From Glandiceps talaboti (lineage: Eukaryota > Hemichordata > Enteropneusta > Spengelidae), in contig NC_135563.1 of the NCBI RefSeq assembly GCF_964340395.1, positions 10,069,075-10,106,574 on the forward strand: DNA of 37,500 nucleotides, written 5' to 3'. The notes below the pieces were generated by a model that searched no databases, was not told where the DNA came from, and saw only the letters and a program-made list of their open reading frames with translations. Both the position numbers and the translations under genes were made by a program. This document shows, piece by piece, positions 1-10,400 of the stretch; within the stretch, counting starts at the first letter, position 1, and each line of letters begins with the position of its first letter.

Positions 1-1062
1 AACGATACCAAAAAAGTCATATATTGACGTTTCTTTTACGTCAGAGACTTCTTGCCATATTTATTTCGTAGCTTTTATTTCATGTCATTGGACATGTATA
101 TGAACGTTTCAACTTTTACTGTCTCGTTTTCTGTTTACGATGTAATGTAAAGAGCAGTCTGTGTTTTCACCATATACCAACGCAAGAATTCTAAATACGT
201 ATATACCTGACTGTACTCAACTGGAGATTGGTTGTCAGGTTATTTTCATTTTTTTTTATTAGGAATGTCAAATTAAACGGATTTTACTATAATTCCAATT
301 ATATAGCTTTTGATACTACGACAATCAACAGTATACTTTCCTTCAAATTTAAATTCAACTGTGTTGGTAAAACCATGGTATTGAATTTAACTTTTGTTCG
401 AAACAAAACTTTGAAAAAATTTCACCTGAAATTTTCGACTGCACACTTCAGTCTTTGTCAATAGATTGACCCACAATTCAGCACACGTGACCTTATGGAC
501 ACGTGAGCCTAATAAGGGCATATAGCATACTTTGTTCATTCTAACACGTTGTGGAATTTGTGATTACCCGGCAAATTGAATAGACTAAAACGTAGATATT
601 TTACCCATCCCGGAAGACGAATTTGACCGTAGATTAGAGAAACCACAGCATTTTCATAATAGCTATACACGAGATGATTAATTGGAAAGGTCGTGGAGTG
701 TAATAATGATGGATTGTATAATCTTGAGTCTTGTTTTCACTGGAGGCAAGTTGTCGCCAACTACTTTATACTGTACCCTCTTATCTTCAACATTAGCCAC
801 GAAGTCTCCAATGCTATCTAGCTGTATCAAATTTTGATAGGCGTTCGACGTAGCCATAACATAGGTAATTGTCCTCACTTACCTCATACGTCTCTAGTCT
901 TTCCGTAAAAGTGATTACATCGTAGTTGATGTCTACAATTAATTAGAAGTTTATGGGTTGAGTGAAACAATTCTCTTGGCATCAAACAATTGCCAATCAC
1001 TATTTAATATGAGATCAATTTGTCGGTGTCATTTAGGATTGAAAAGGTAGATGAAGTCGTAT
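1..1062. other. AT-rich stretch, nothing identified
   Basis: No repeat, RNA gene or convincing coding frame is visible. The short open frames here are of the length expected by chance in AT-rich DNA. Confidence 0.5.
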
Positions 1063-1129
1063 TTTCAAGATTAAAAGAACGCCTTAATTTATTGGAAAAA
1101 TAGAAATACAACAGAAGCAAGTTAAAGTG

Positions 1130-1412
1130 CCTCGCCTGGTTCGAACGTCGGAAAAGTTATTAGTATTGCTACATTTTATCACCCGGCGCGACAAAAATTG
1201 CAACATTGTTACATTTCATCATTTGGCACGACAAATAACATCCTTCATCATTCTTTGCATAGACAGATCGTCACCAAGAAACACTACTCTTCAACCGTAC
1301 ATGAAACATTTTTCAATTGTCCAGAAATTATTGTCGAGTCAGACGATAAAATGTAGCAATGTTAATTAGTAAGATTTTAGTCGAACCAGACCACAACATT
1401 TAGCAAATATTA
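1130..1412. mobile_element. Small fold-back element (copy 1 of the ~43-bp-unit family)
   Basis: The left half holds two units reading as the reverse complement of the family unit (GCTACATTTTATCACCCGGC near 1168 and TTACATTTCATCATTTGGCA near 1209). The right half holds two direct units (GTCAGACGATAAAATGTAGC near 1338 and TCGAACCAGACCACAACATT near 1381). The outermost parts, CCTGGTTCGAAC on the left and GTCGAACCAGACC on the right, are also inverted. The element is therefore roughly palindromic around an unrelated spacer near 1250-1325. A 12-bp direct repeat, TCAAGATTAAAA, lies at 1065-1076 and again at 1413-1424, just outside the element, and could be a target-site duplication. There is no coding capacity. 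The family relation to 21.6 and 37.0 kb was judged by eye. Confidence 0.6.
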
Positions 1413-1424
1413 TCAAGATTAAAA

Positions 1425-3690
1425 TGTCCAGCAGAGAGACGTTATGTGCCAGGCTTCTTTTCCACTTTATTTTTCAACTGACCATGCCACCTAAAGGCGA
1501 AAACAATTTCTTTTAATCTATTAATATGAATATGAAAGTTAGATTTTGGCAGGCCTAATATTCTCATAGATATTTGAAAGTAATATGAAATGTTGAGCTC
1601 TAATTACAAGGGGTCAAAAATCTTGTTCAAAAGTATGTTCACAAATAGAACTATGCATTACTAATGGATGGTTAAAAGAATCATATAATATATTCAAATT
1701 GAGTATTTTTTGAGGGGACTTACACCTGTGATTGTCAAAGTACTGACTCAATACGGTATATCCTTTGTCAATTGATTAGAGAAAATCTCGCGAGACCACT
1801 AATGTAGCCTGTCAGAGTCGACTTGAAATCATTAATCTTTATGTTACACGATGGATAGTAGTGATTTTATTTGTACACGAATGGTGTTATAACTTACGAA
1901 ACTAGACACAGCCTTACACTGTTTTTTAAAGGCATCTACATACAAGCAAATTGCCTTCATGCGTACTCTATCCGTTTGATGGGAAACAGATTAGATATTG
2001 GGTGGAAGTGCCGAGGTATATAGCATACATCGAGTGTCTACAAGATGACACTAACAGTGTACGCGAGATAGAACTGTATTAACCGGGTAGGTTCTGCTAT
2101 GATTACTATATTTTCGTTTTATGTTTTTGTATGCGAATATGTATGTTTACTGACACTTTTCAGAATTCCGCTAGTGAAGTGTTGATTGTATTATCGGTAT
2201 TTGATGAATGTGAAAATGCCCTGCTTGTTCGATTCCCACATATATCTATTACAAGATCTAAGCATGAGTGTTCTAAAACGCACCTTTTTATAGATATCGG
2301 AGGTATTGGAAATATTAGTATTTTGTTAAAAACGAATTCCTTTTCTCTGTACTGATGGATGGCTGTGTGTAGGGAAAGTAAATCGATAACACGAGTGGAG
2401 ATATATAATCCTGGCTAGTTTCGCCGCGAAGCATTTTGACATATTTCTTGTGGCTGATCAGTCGATGCCTGTAATATTTCACTGTTGGTGGGCGTCGAAC
2501 GCTGCAAGTAATCTAATTAGCTGTCATCACAGAGGATTTGTTCACCATGTACTGTCATACTATATCTTCATCTGCCTTACCTCCTCGATAATAATCGCAG
2601 TTTATAGGCCAATTGTAAAACCATATATACCGAGTGTATCGGAACAAGGAAAAACCTAAAGGACACGATGAAGGTCAAGTTCTTGTGCGCGGCTCTGCGA
2701 AGGCTTGGGAAATTATTTACAACTGTGCAATCGTGTTCAATCATGAACATGGTTTGATGTTGTATGCTAATTTTATATCAATTATAACTTCATATGACTT
2801 CTTTCGTTGTTATGCTGTGTATTGTCTAAATACAATTACAAAGATAAGCATGTGTGTATGCATATACATAGACGTCACAACTGTTGAACAATTCAGCTAA
2901 ACAGCACGAGCGCTATAGATTTCTTGAAGGAAGAGATATTCGGAAAAACCCAACGTTACTCAAAAGACTTCTCGAAGGAAACCATCAGTTGTTTGAACTG
3001 GGCAGTTCGTGAGGTACTCGCTATTTAATCCTCGCTTTATAAACATCATAGAACAACAACAGCAAGAACGATAACACAAAACGTCAAATAACATGGTAAA
3101 AGTTCACATTTATTATCGGTTGAACTAGCTAGTGAGTATCCGCATGTCATTTAAGTCAACCCACTTTTAGAATTCTTACGTCACATAACGAAAGCATAAC
3201 ATGACATGCCATCTAAATTGATATCACATAAAAATATCGGTAATATACGGTTTGAAATTACACATATGTTTTACATCGGACATATTGTATTGCAGTTATT
3301 GCTAAGGTGATAACAAATGTACGTTGTATATAACTACTTGGTGATTTGTTTAACCACTAGTTGAAAAAATGTGAAGAACCAAAATATCGTGAACTAAGAT
3401 GAACCCATACTTTTATGGTAATCGTAGATACGCACCAATCTTCTACTAAAATATCATATATTATATGTAGAGCTAAATCTGATTATGAATGCGTACCAGT
3501 GACAGCTTGCATTGGTGCTCGCACATACAATATACACTACACTACACTACGAAACATTGCATACATTATGCAAATGAGCGCGCGAGCGTTCCATGATCAC
3601 ATGGAAGCAAGGCTATCTGGTTTTACGAAATTTATTATGTCGTATAAACATATACTAGTATAAAACAGTACCTCATGACCCGTGATCAGT
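1425..3690. other. Long stretch without identified genes
   Basis: Only short open frames of chance length occur. A short ACTAC run lies at about 3536-3549 and an octamer-type ATGCAAAT at about 3568. Nothing supports a gene. Confidence 0.5.
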
Positions 3691-3694
3691 GCCA

Positions 3695-3870
3695 GTGTGG
3701 TACTCAGAGTATATGAGCTCGTACTTGTGGTACTTTCGCTTCGCTCGTGAAAGTACGGTCACTGAGAACACCGTAAGCATTCGTGAAAAATACCCAAGTA
3801 TGCTACAGTTGTACTCCCGCTCATCGTTGGAGTGTTTAAATTATTATCTCCATCAACTTGGATAATAATA
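3695..3870. repeat. Hairpin-rich segment
   Basis: Two inverted repeats are seen. GTACTTTC at about 3729 pairs with GAAAGTAC about 10 bases further on, around a GC-rich loop. ATTATTATC at 3840-3848 pairs perfectly with GATAATAAT at 3861-3869, leaving a 12-base loop. The segment lies downstream of the LINE tail on the minus strand. Its right part, including a TTCATTGTATG-like stretch and GATAATAA as read on the minus strand, may be the LINE 3' untranslated region. Whether the hairpins belong to the LINE or to a separate element cannot be decided here. Confidence 0.4.
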
Positions 3871-4012
3871 CGCTACTGCACATACAATGAAATACGTCTT
3901 GGTTTTGCGAGATACAGACAAGCACTCAGTATAAACAAACACAAAAACAACAACGAACATACAATACATTTACATGGGTAAAAAGTTAAGAGAGGCGAAA
4001 TCGATGTACTCT

Positions 4013-4255
4013 CTAGATACTCAGGTTAGATTCGTTCAAGGTTCTAACAGCTGTATGATAAAAACTGTTTAAAGATCGATTGGAACCAGACTTGATTGAA
4101 CGATACGGTTCACCAGAACGCATCAATTGAAACAAATTATGTGCAGGGTGGTGATCATCACGGACGATAGACATAGATTTTTTCAACACTCGAGCCCTAT
4201 AGAGATCGTCAAGCGATGGGAGCCTGCATCCAATGATTTTACTGTCAGGAGACAT
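4013..4255 (-). mobile_element. LINE remnant: C-terminal tail of ORF2 (reverse transcriptase polyprotein)
   Basis: The minus-strand frame encodes 80 residues ending in TAG at 4013-4015. It matches the pattern I know for the extreme C-terminus of ORF2 in many animal non-LTR retrotransposons: a helix-like SLDDLYRARVLKK, then HPAHNLFQLMRSGEPYRS, basic and serine-rich residues (IKSGSNRS), and NSFYHTAVRTLN just before the stop. No reverse transcriptase catalytic region (YADD-type) or endonuclease is present, and a stop at 4265-4267 closes the frame upstream, so the copy is 5'-truncated and dead. The 3' untranslated part probably continues to about 3838, with a TTCATTGTATG stretch and GATAATAA as read on the minus strand. 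The CR1/L2-like group is likely but not certain. The ATG at 4255 is only the first Met in the open frame, not a real start. Confidence 0.75.
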
Positions 4256-4417
4256 CTTTCGATGTTATGACTATTGGAAATTTCATTTAAAGATACATCA
4301 GCTGTATTGTGTCATTTTGAATCTTGGAACTGTTTTTTGCTTATGAAAATTAACTCGTAATACCGTACAATATTAAATCAATGTGTTTTGCCTTTGGTCG
4401 GTATCCAAAAATCAGAA

Positions 4418-4436
4418 CCCCCCCCCCCCACCCCCC
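4418..4436. repeat. Poly-C tract
   Basis: Twelve C, one A, then six C. A homopolymer microsatellite likely to be length-variable or mis-sequenced. Confidence 0.9.
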
Positions 4437-5402
4437 ATGCAATCCTGATTTCAACGTGTTGCTGTACTATTACACTTCTGGATGAAATCGACCCTAATGA
4501 GCATGTACAATCTCCTTTTGATGGTGATCATCGAAGAAATATTACTCCATTTATAGCTATCGCAGCTGTAGCCATCAGTTCATTTTGTTCACTCTAAGTG
4601 TGAAATGATCGAACCCAGGGATGATCGATCAAATGTAAATAAAGTTGAAGAGTAATTGAGTGGCATCGATATGCAAATGTACAACAACTCTAATATCATG
4701 GAGAAAAAGTCTTACCCTCAAGACTAATAAACAGTGATATATGACATGTACAGAATAAAGGCAAAATATCACAGGAAGAATTTATGTTTAATAATGCGAT
4801 GAGCGATGCATTTTTATACTCCTAGTGAGGTCGCGCGTCGGGCTCTCACCTACTATATCTTATAAACTCGCACTCAAGTCGACTGAGGTGAACATCTAGT
4901 GCATAGACTGTACCGCGGAAAACAATAAGTCTCGCCGGTAAGGAAACTGACTATCTAATGAGCAATGAATGGTGCAAACCACATTACAGTAAATGAAGAT
5001 ACTACGATTTCTTGTATTTTTTACTACGTCAATACCGCGGTACCGTGTTCATCTCAAACGTTGTATGAACGACAAGACAGGGAATTGGTGTATAATTATC
5101 AATAACTGGAGGTGTGCAAGTAAAAAGGTTTTAGGTCCTGAGTGAAAACATTTTAGGTCCTGACTACATCATGTCTATACAACATGCATATCTACATGTG
5201 CAACAGTATCTATATCAATCAACACATCGTTATATTTGCAGATCATTTGTAAGATAGACAAACAGAACACGACGGTTTTTAGACACATCTTGTCGCCACT
5301 TGCCATTAGTGTAGTGTGCCCCACATTTTGGAATGTAAGGAATCTCATTTCTATTTCTCTACTTTACCCGTAGACAATGGACCCAAGATTTATACCTTTA
5401 TC
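4437..5402. other. Stretch without identified features
   Basis: Nothing beyond chance open frames. The motif TTTTAGGTCCTGA occurs twice, about 25 bases apart, near 5129 and 5152. Confidence 0.45.
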
Positions 5403-5445
5403 AAAAGCAAACAAACAAACAAACAAACAAATAAATAAACAAACA
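5403..5445. repeat. (CAAA)n microsatellite
   Basis: About ten CAAA units with AAAT variants near the right end. Confidence 0.9.
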
Positions 5446-6271
5446 GTAACGTTACTAACATATAGTGTACACAAATCTCAGTTATCAATGAGCTTAGTAA
5501 GACCTTGCGAATAGTGTAGACACACACTTCTTGAACAAGCCCTTGAGATGCGAGAATCGAAGATTCCCGCCATTTTTGTAACATTTACTGGAGCTGAGTA
5601 GAGCTGTCAGTAATATGAAAAGGCATAAAATAGTATATAAACCCTTTGCATATCAGTAAATGATCGTTTATTGTGAAGCTCGAGCTCCTATACTTAAATA
5701 TCTTAAATATACTTACGTAGTTGCGTATAAATTTAACCCTAAGCATTTGTTTCCTATAAAACAACAGTTACTTTAAAGTTTGATCGTTAAAAATAGGAGA
5801 GCTTGTTCGCATTCAATAGTATTTTTTCGCAAGGTCATTACAGATTCAATCCTTCAGATGAAGCGAACTTTTTGGATCATTGTGTATTTTATTGATTACA
5901 GCATGTCGCTTAACAATCAAACACTCATTTAGAAGTAGAAGGGTTAAAGTCGATGGCTTATAGGCATTTTACAATGAACAATATAATACTTAATTTGTTT
6001 CATACCAAAATTAAAACTAAGCCAACATTTAACATGACCTTTATGTTCGGTGTAGTTCTTTAGTTGATATTTGTAATGTAATAAGTTGCCTTTTCAAAGG
6101 GCGTTAGATTATATTTACTTCTGTAAATTAAATTGACCTAAAATGGGAAATGAAAGTGTTGTGTAAATATACGTGCCATTCTAGGATTCCCCTATGTACG
6201 TACGCAAACTACTAAAGTGATAGTATATATCAATCTATCATTGTATGTAATGTTTTAAACCCAATCTCAAA
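5446..6271. other. AT-rich stretch, nothing identified
   Basis: No repeats, RNA genes or coding signal seen. Confidence 0.45.
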
Positions 6272-6296
6272 CTGTCTGTCTGTCTGTCCGCCTGCC

Positions 6297-6367
<71 letters not shown>

Positions 6368-6368
6368 T
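6272..6368. repeat. (TCTG)n microsatellite
   Basis: A long TCTG tract, interrupted once by a CCGCCTGCC variant near 6288-6297 and otherwise nearly pure. It is followed by a short GGATGGATAGATGGAT run near 6394. The antisense open frame that crosses it (repeating DRQT residues) is an artefact of a 4-bp unit read in three frames. Confidence 0.95.
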
Positions 6369-7330
6369 ATTAACAGGATGACATCTAGAAATATGGATGG
6401 ATAGATGGATCTTTCGCCTTGGCAACTGTTTTCATCTAAAAAGTATTTCTCGGGGCGGGGGGGAGCAAACAAGGTAACAATCGTTTCATTACAACACCGT
6501 TCAATGCATCTAGCCAGGGAGGAAGTGTCATAGTCAAAATGTAGCACTTGTGAGTTCTGGTGGTCATAAGAATTGTGACATCTAAGTATTCGTCCTTACT
6601 ATCTACATTTATTATGCCGAGGTTTATGTTTAGTGTCCAAATCAATCAAGACAGAGAAAATAATGAACGAATGCATTATATCATTTACTTCCACCAACTT
6701 TAAGAGGATATCTTTATTTGAGACACTTATATATTTCATATAATCTTACCGGACAGGTGGCAGGTAGCAAGGGCTGAGATGGATATATCGTCCCTTGCTG
6801 AAATTCCCTCGGTAGACTGCATAGTGCTAGATATTTCCATCTACTCAATCTCATTCATGCATGTTATTATAGTATACAATAGGTATTGTTACCAAGGTCG
6901 CCCACCATGCAAATGTCTCTTGTGAGTTGCTTGATGAGTTTCAGAACCAAACACATCATTCCTTATCCTCTCATCCTTCAGATTGTCGGGCGTAGGGCAA
7001 CTATCTCCGAGTCGATACTTCGCGTTAGACCTTGGATTTTATCTAAGGGAAAAAATCGAATGTATTCCCTACATGCAAAATATGAAGGAGACTGTTCAGT
7101 GTTTAGAGTACATTGTACTTCGGAAATAAACATACACCACGAGCTGGATATAGTCCAAACGCTTTGAAAGGGTACAGAAGACAGGCGACTCATCAACTTA
7201 AGAAGGGGTAGGGTGACCATGTGTAACTCAACTAAAGGCCAAATGTATGCTAGTGCCATTAAGAAACGCCGCTATTTTTATTGTAACATTTGGGCGAACC
7301 CCTCTAAAGGTTGTGTCGTTCAATAGGAAT
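6369..7330. other. Stretch with overlapping antisense open frames, no supported gene
   Basis: Open frames of about 93 codons overlap on both strands (6886-7167 plus, 6978-7259 minus). Neither shows a recognisable domain, and overlap on opposite strands is common by chance. An octamer-type ATGCAAAT lies near 6907. Confidence 0.4.
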
Positions 7331-7332
7331 AA

Positions 7333-7500
7333 CCTTATGTTTAGTATGGACAACTTTCTGTTCAGTCTGGTAAGCTTACTATTCAGTATGGTTATCTGTA
7401 TGTTCAGTATGGTTAGCTGTATGTTCAGTAGGGATCACTTTTTTCAGTAGACCTGTAGATCTTCTTTCTGCTCAGCATGGACTCTACTCTGTTTGGTATG
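7333..7500. repeat. Degenerate ~22-bp minisatellite
   Basis: Around five to seven copies of a unit resembling TGTTCAGTATGGTTAGCTGTA. The best-preserved copies lie at about 7380-7430, with decayed ones on both sides (TGTTTAGTATGG near 7339, GCTCAGCATGG near 7470, TGTTTGGTATG near 7490). The unit length drifts between 21 and 24 bases. The plus-strand open frame through it has a repetitive MFSMV-type peptide, which is a by-product of the repeat. Confidence 0.7.
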
Positions 7501-7717
7501 AATGACTTTCTTTGAGGTGATGTTCACGACTACTTTCCTCCTCAGCAACTTTGCCATGTGCTCTATTATATTCATCTAGTCCCAAACGTATGTCACGTGC
7601 CCACAAGCTGAATGACGAGGTTATTCATGAATCGTGACCGATGAACACAAGACTTCATCTATTTTGGGATGTAATGAATTCCAGTGACAGTACTCGTATT
7701 TCACCAACGTCGGGTCC

Positions 7718-7725
7718 TATATAAT
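7718..7725 (+). promoter_or_regulatory. TATA-like box upstream of the 7754 open frame
   Basis: TATATAAT lies 29-36 bases before the ATG at 7754. If used, transcription would begin only a few bases before the ATG, which is unusually close. AT-rich DNA gives such matches often, so this is weak support. Confidence 0.2.
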
Positions 7726-7753
7726 ACTGCAAAAGCCGAAAGCTGTAAATCTA

Positions 7754-8083
7754 ATGGCGACACTCGTGTATAATTTTTCTCAATATCGGGTCAACGACCA
7801 TCTACAACAACCCTACAAAAAGTATTCCACAGGGAGCTCCATTGTCTACTCATTTGATAAGTTTCTTGTTACGAAAAGTTGCCAATTTGACAATGAAGCA
7901 TGTGCAGTGGAAGATAACACAATTAACTCCATCAGTCAGTCATGGGATTCAGCTATGAGCCTCCGGAAACAGGCTTCAATTGACATTCACAGTCAAATCA
8001 ACAAACCATCAAGTTTCTGTTCGTGTTCATATCAGCAATGGCAGGTATGCCATGTGCTTACCCACTTGTCATGGAACCACTAA
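7754..8083 (+). CDS. Candidate short coding region or exon, unknown product
   Basis: The frame has ATG at 7754 and TAA at 8081-8083, giving 109 residues. It is open further upstream to a TGA at 7685-7687. I do not recognise the product. Visible traits: no hydrophobic membrane segment, mixed composition, cysteines in a late cluster (SFCSCSYQQWQ), and a polar middle (EDNTINSISQSWDSAMSLRK). AATAAA follows at 8087-8092 and a TATA-like box precedes it, a compact gene-like layout. Alternatively, CAG|GTATGC at 8041-8049 is a good splice donor, so the region could be an internal or first exon ending near 8043. The base composition is less AT-biased than the flanks. It could still be a chance frame; only protein homology or transcripts would settle it. 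Confidence 0.25.
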   Translation: MATLVYNFSQYRVNDHLQQPYKKYSTGSSIVYSFDKFLVTKSCQFDNEACAVEDNTINSISQSWDSAMSLRKQASIDIHSQINKPSSFCSCSYQQWQVCHVLTHLSWNH

Positions 8084-8086
8084 GAC

Positions 8087-8092
8087 AATAAA
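8087..8092 (+). terminator. AATAAA poly(A)-type signal after the 7754 frame
   Basis: AATAAA begins four bases after the stop codon. The hexamer is common in AT-rich DNA, so it counts only together with the open frame. Confidence 0.2.
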
Positions 8093-8334
8093 TATAGAAG
8101 ATATGTTTGTTGTCATGACAATATGACGTTAGTTTCTTTTTATACTTCAATTAATCATTGTATGTGGATGCTTTATTGACTAAGTTGAAGAGTTACATAT
8201 TGAAACAACAGCTTGTGTAATACCCTTCAGTGAATTTTGTTCAGCCTTCAAATCGGCGAACAAACACTTATAATATATTGTAAATGTTAGGGATTGGAAT
8301 AATTGACAGGGGTAGCTGTCGGTGTTTTCTAAAG

Positions 8335-8475
8335 TCCGCCGTCTAGTTGTCAAGAAAATCGCCAAACTATTCTTTTCCCGTGTACTTAATAAAGTATTCG
8401 GCGGCCATATTGGATTCTAGAGTGACTAAATCTTATTTTTAACTTTGACCTCTATTTAAAAATGTGTACGGTAAA
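8335..8475 (-). mobile_element. Solitary arm of the ATGGCCGCC inverted-repeat family (copy 1)
   Basis: Read on the minus strand, the arm runs from a terminal ACCGTACACATTTTTAAATA, through AGAGGTCAAAG and AGAATCCAATATGGCCGCCG, to GCGATTTTCTTGACAACTAG. The copy at 10.27 kb has the same order of blocks on the plus strand. The two arms have their termini facing each other across 1.8 kb, so they are not the two ends of one element. No partner arm is visible nearby on the left. Confidence 0.6.
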
Positions 8476-8489
8476 AATGATTGACACCT

Positions 8490-8920
8490 CCCCCAAATCG
8501 ACCTTGCAAAATATTGCTGACTCTCCCCTTTCCCTCTCTTTGGAATATATATTCTTTGGAATATCTGTGATCAGAATTGTAATTTCTCTATTTCTGGGCA
8601 TCATTCCTTAAACGAGAAAAACAAAAACAAAACACAGATACAAAAGACAGGGAAAAAACAGCTATGTAACTCCCTAACATAATAAGGCTATAGCTCTGCA
8701 GAACTGGGGAGAAAGTAGGTATTAAAATCAATGAAGCTACGAATTACTGTATTAGTACTCTCAAGAAGGTGTCTATTAAATGCAAACAGAAACCTGCGTT
8801 GATGTGAAATTCAAAATATTCCAGATCACATATTTATTGGTAGTGACTACATTTCTAAGGTAAAAAACAACCATACTTACCTTAATTTGTGTATGTCACA
8901 TTTATAGTACGTATCTACAG
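8490..8920. other. Stretch without identified features
   Basis: AT-rich, with no coding or repeat signal apart from short CAAAA runs near 8620. Confidence 0.4.
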
Positions 8921-8923
8921 AAC

Positions 8924-9307
8924 TTTAATTACGCTTAAAATCTGAAGGTCAGGGTTTCAATCCCTTGTTCTAGCAATGGGCCTAAAAAGGTAGATTTTTA
9001 TTTAAAAAAACATTTTTTCCATGTGTGAGTGTCTAGTTCAAGTAGTTATGTTTTCCAATGTTTCACATATGGTCTCTGTGTTATAGGTTTCTTCTCATCA
9101 GATGTACAACCATTACAGATTGGAAGACCAGTTTTATATTGTCTTTTTAAGTTGATGCCAGTTTCCGTATTCAGTAATTCTCGCGAGATTTCACAATTTT
9201 CTCGATTTCATTATTTTTTCTCGAATAGTTACAAAAAGTTTAGGGTCGACAGTGAAAAACTAGGTGGGGTCGGGTAACCAGAACCAAACAATTTTTTAAG
9301 TCCTTTA
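8924..9307. mobile_element. Dispersed repeat (copy A), ~0.38 kb, SINE- or MITE-like
   Basis: From AATTACGCTTAAAATCTGAA near 8927 to GGGTAACCAGAACCAAACAA near 9270 and its T-rich tail, this matches 36618-36955 along nearly all its length. Long shared blocks include CATATGGTCTCTGTGTTAT and TTTTATATTGTCTTTTTAAG. Copy A carries about 30 extra bases near 8950-8985, with GGTTTCAATCC resembling a Pol III B box. The left GGGCCTAAAAA and the right TTTTTTAAGTCC are weakly inverted. Both copies keep a plus-strand frame with GLCVI, SSDVQPLQIGR and LYCLFKLM-type residues, but the DNA itself is equally conserved, so this is not evidence of coding. Confidence 0.65.
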
Positions 9308-10265
9308 TGTTATCTTATAAGTGGATACGGATGATTCTTTTGTTCCAGTCTAAGTTTTTTTTAAAACTCTGCCAGACAACAGTTTTATCACCTAAATTGT
9401 AATTCTAATCCGACATTGATCTTTAAACAATACATGTGATATAAAAAAAATGTTTAAAAGTGTGCATTTCACCTGCTCCGAGCAATTTCTAAATTGACGA
9501 TCGATAACATTTGCCCTAGCCGCGTAACAAGATTTAAGCTACCGCTTCATATCTGCTTCAAAATTACCTTGATCTAATACGTCGCTACAAACAATATTTC
9601 AAAATAATTTTCGATACGGATGCAACACCCACGTAAACCTTGCAAAAAGAGTCGGTGATATATGGTACGTACACTCTCTCCTAAGAATCGTTCAAGAATG
9701 ACCTTTTAAGGTACTTTGCATACAGAAAAGTGAAAAGAAATTCAAATAAGCGCACTTTTTTGAAGATGAGATGAACTCCTTCACGTACTATTTCATCGAA
9801 TTGTAAAGGTATGGTATTCCATTATTCATGCATCACGCCAGGGGGTCTACAAATGTTACAGGCTACTCCATACGTGCGTCTATAAACGTAATGCAAGTTA
9901 TATTTTGAGGCAGTATTGCTTCTCTACTGCTACCAGTGTTGAAAAGACGATCCAAAAGTATTAATGTCAGATAATACAAGTTTCTATCGAGGCGATATAG
10001 CATCTACAACCAGAGGTGAAAACCTGATACTGCAACAAAATAAGTACTCATAGTCGGTATAACACGATGGCAGTATGACCTATGCCTACATTCTCCATTT
10101 AATTTTTTTTTGTATGGAGAAATGATATTCATGAAATAATAAATTATGCAAAATTATAGCTTTACACGGACAGACCACATGTAAACCATTTAACGTCATA
10201 TTTGCATAGAGTGCACCTCGACAAATAAACTCTTTAAATTTTTGAAATCGATGCAAAAACGTGGG
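9308..10265. other. Stretch without identified features
   Basis: No repeat or coding signal seen. Confidence 0.4.
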
Positions 10266-10400
10266 GTCATCGTACAAATGTTTTAAATAGAGGTCAAAAT
10301 GACGTCACTTTATAATCCAATATGGCCGCCGAATACTTTATTAACTGTATGGGGAAGGAAAAGATTGACGATTTCCTTGACAACAAGACGGTGAACTCTC
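10266..10400 (+). mobile_element. Solitary arm of the ATGGCCGCC inverted-repeat family (copy 2)
   Basis: Plus orientation: TCATCGTACAAATGTTTTAA at the terminus, AATAGAGGTCAAAATGACGT, ATCCAATATGGCCGCCGAAT, then GACGATTTCCTTGACAACAA and GACGGTGA. It is collinear with copy 1 read on the minus strand. The arm contains a perfect CRE-type palindrome TGACGTCA at 10300-10307 and an AGGTCA half-site. No matching right arm is found before 12.9 kb. Confidence 0.6.

Noticed and set aside
6230-6547. 105-codon minus frame with DRQT repeats
   Set aside because: Produced by the TCTG microsatellite.
3568-6914. Several ATGCAAAT octamers (about 3568, 4671, 6907) as promoter elements
   Set aside because: The motif is expected by chance in AT-rich DNA, and no snRNA-like or other transcription unit lies next to any of them.
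6886-7259. Overlapping 93-codon frames on both strands as a gene
   Set aside because: No domain, start context or splice support. Paired frames on opposite strands are a common chance pattern.
8945-8975. tRNA gene suggested by GGGTTTCAATCCC
   Set aside because: A T-arm-like hairpin is present, but no anticodon arm, D arm or acceptor stem fits at the expected distances. It is kept only as a B-box-like piece of the dispersed repeat.
9029-9277. 82-codon frame shared with a 69-codon frame at 36.7 kb as a conserved gene
   Set aside because: The similarity runs at DNA level beyond the frames on both sides, and the ends look like a transposable element. There is no sign that protein sequence is better conserved than the DNA.
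8335-10400. A single 2 kb transposon bounded by the 8.4 and 10.3 kb arms
   Set aside because: The terminal sequences face each other inward instead of outward, the opposite of the complete 31 kb element, so these are arms of separate insertions.
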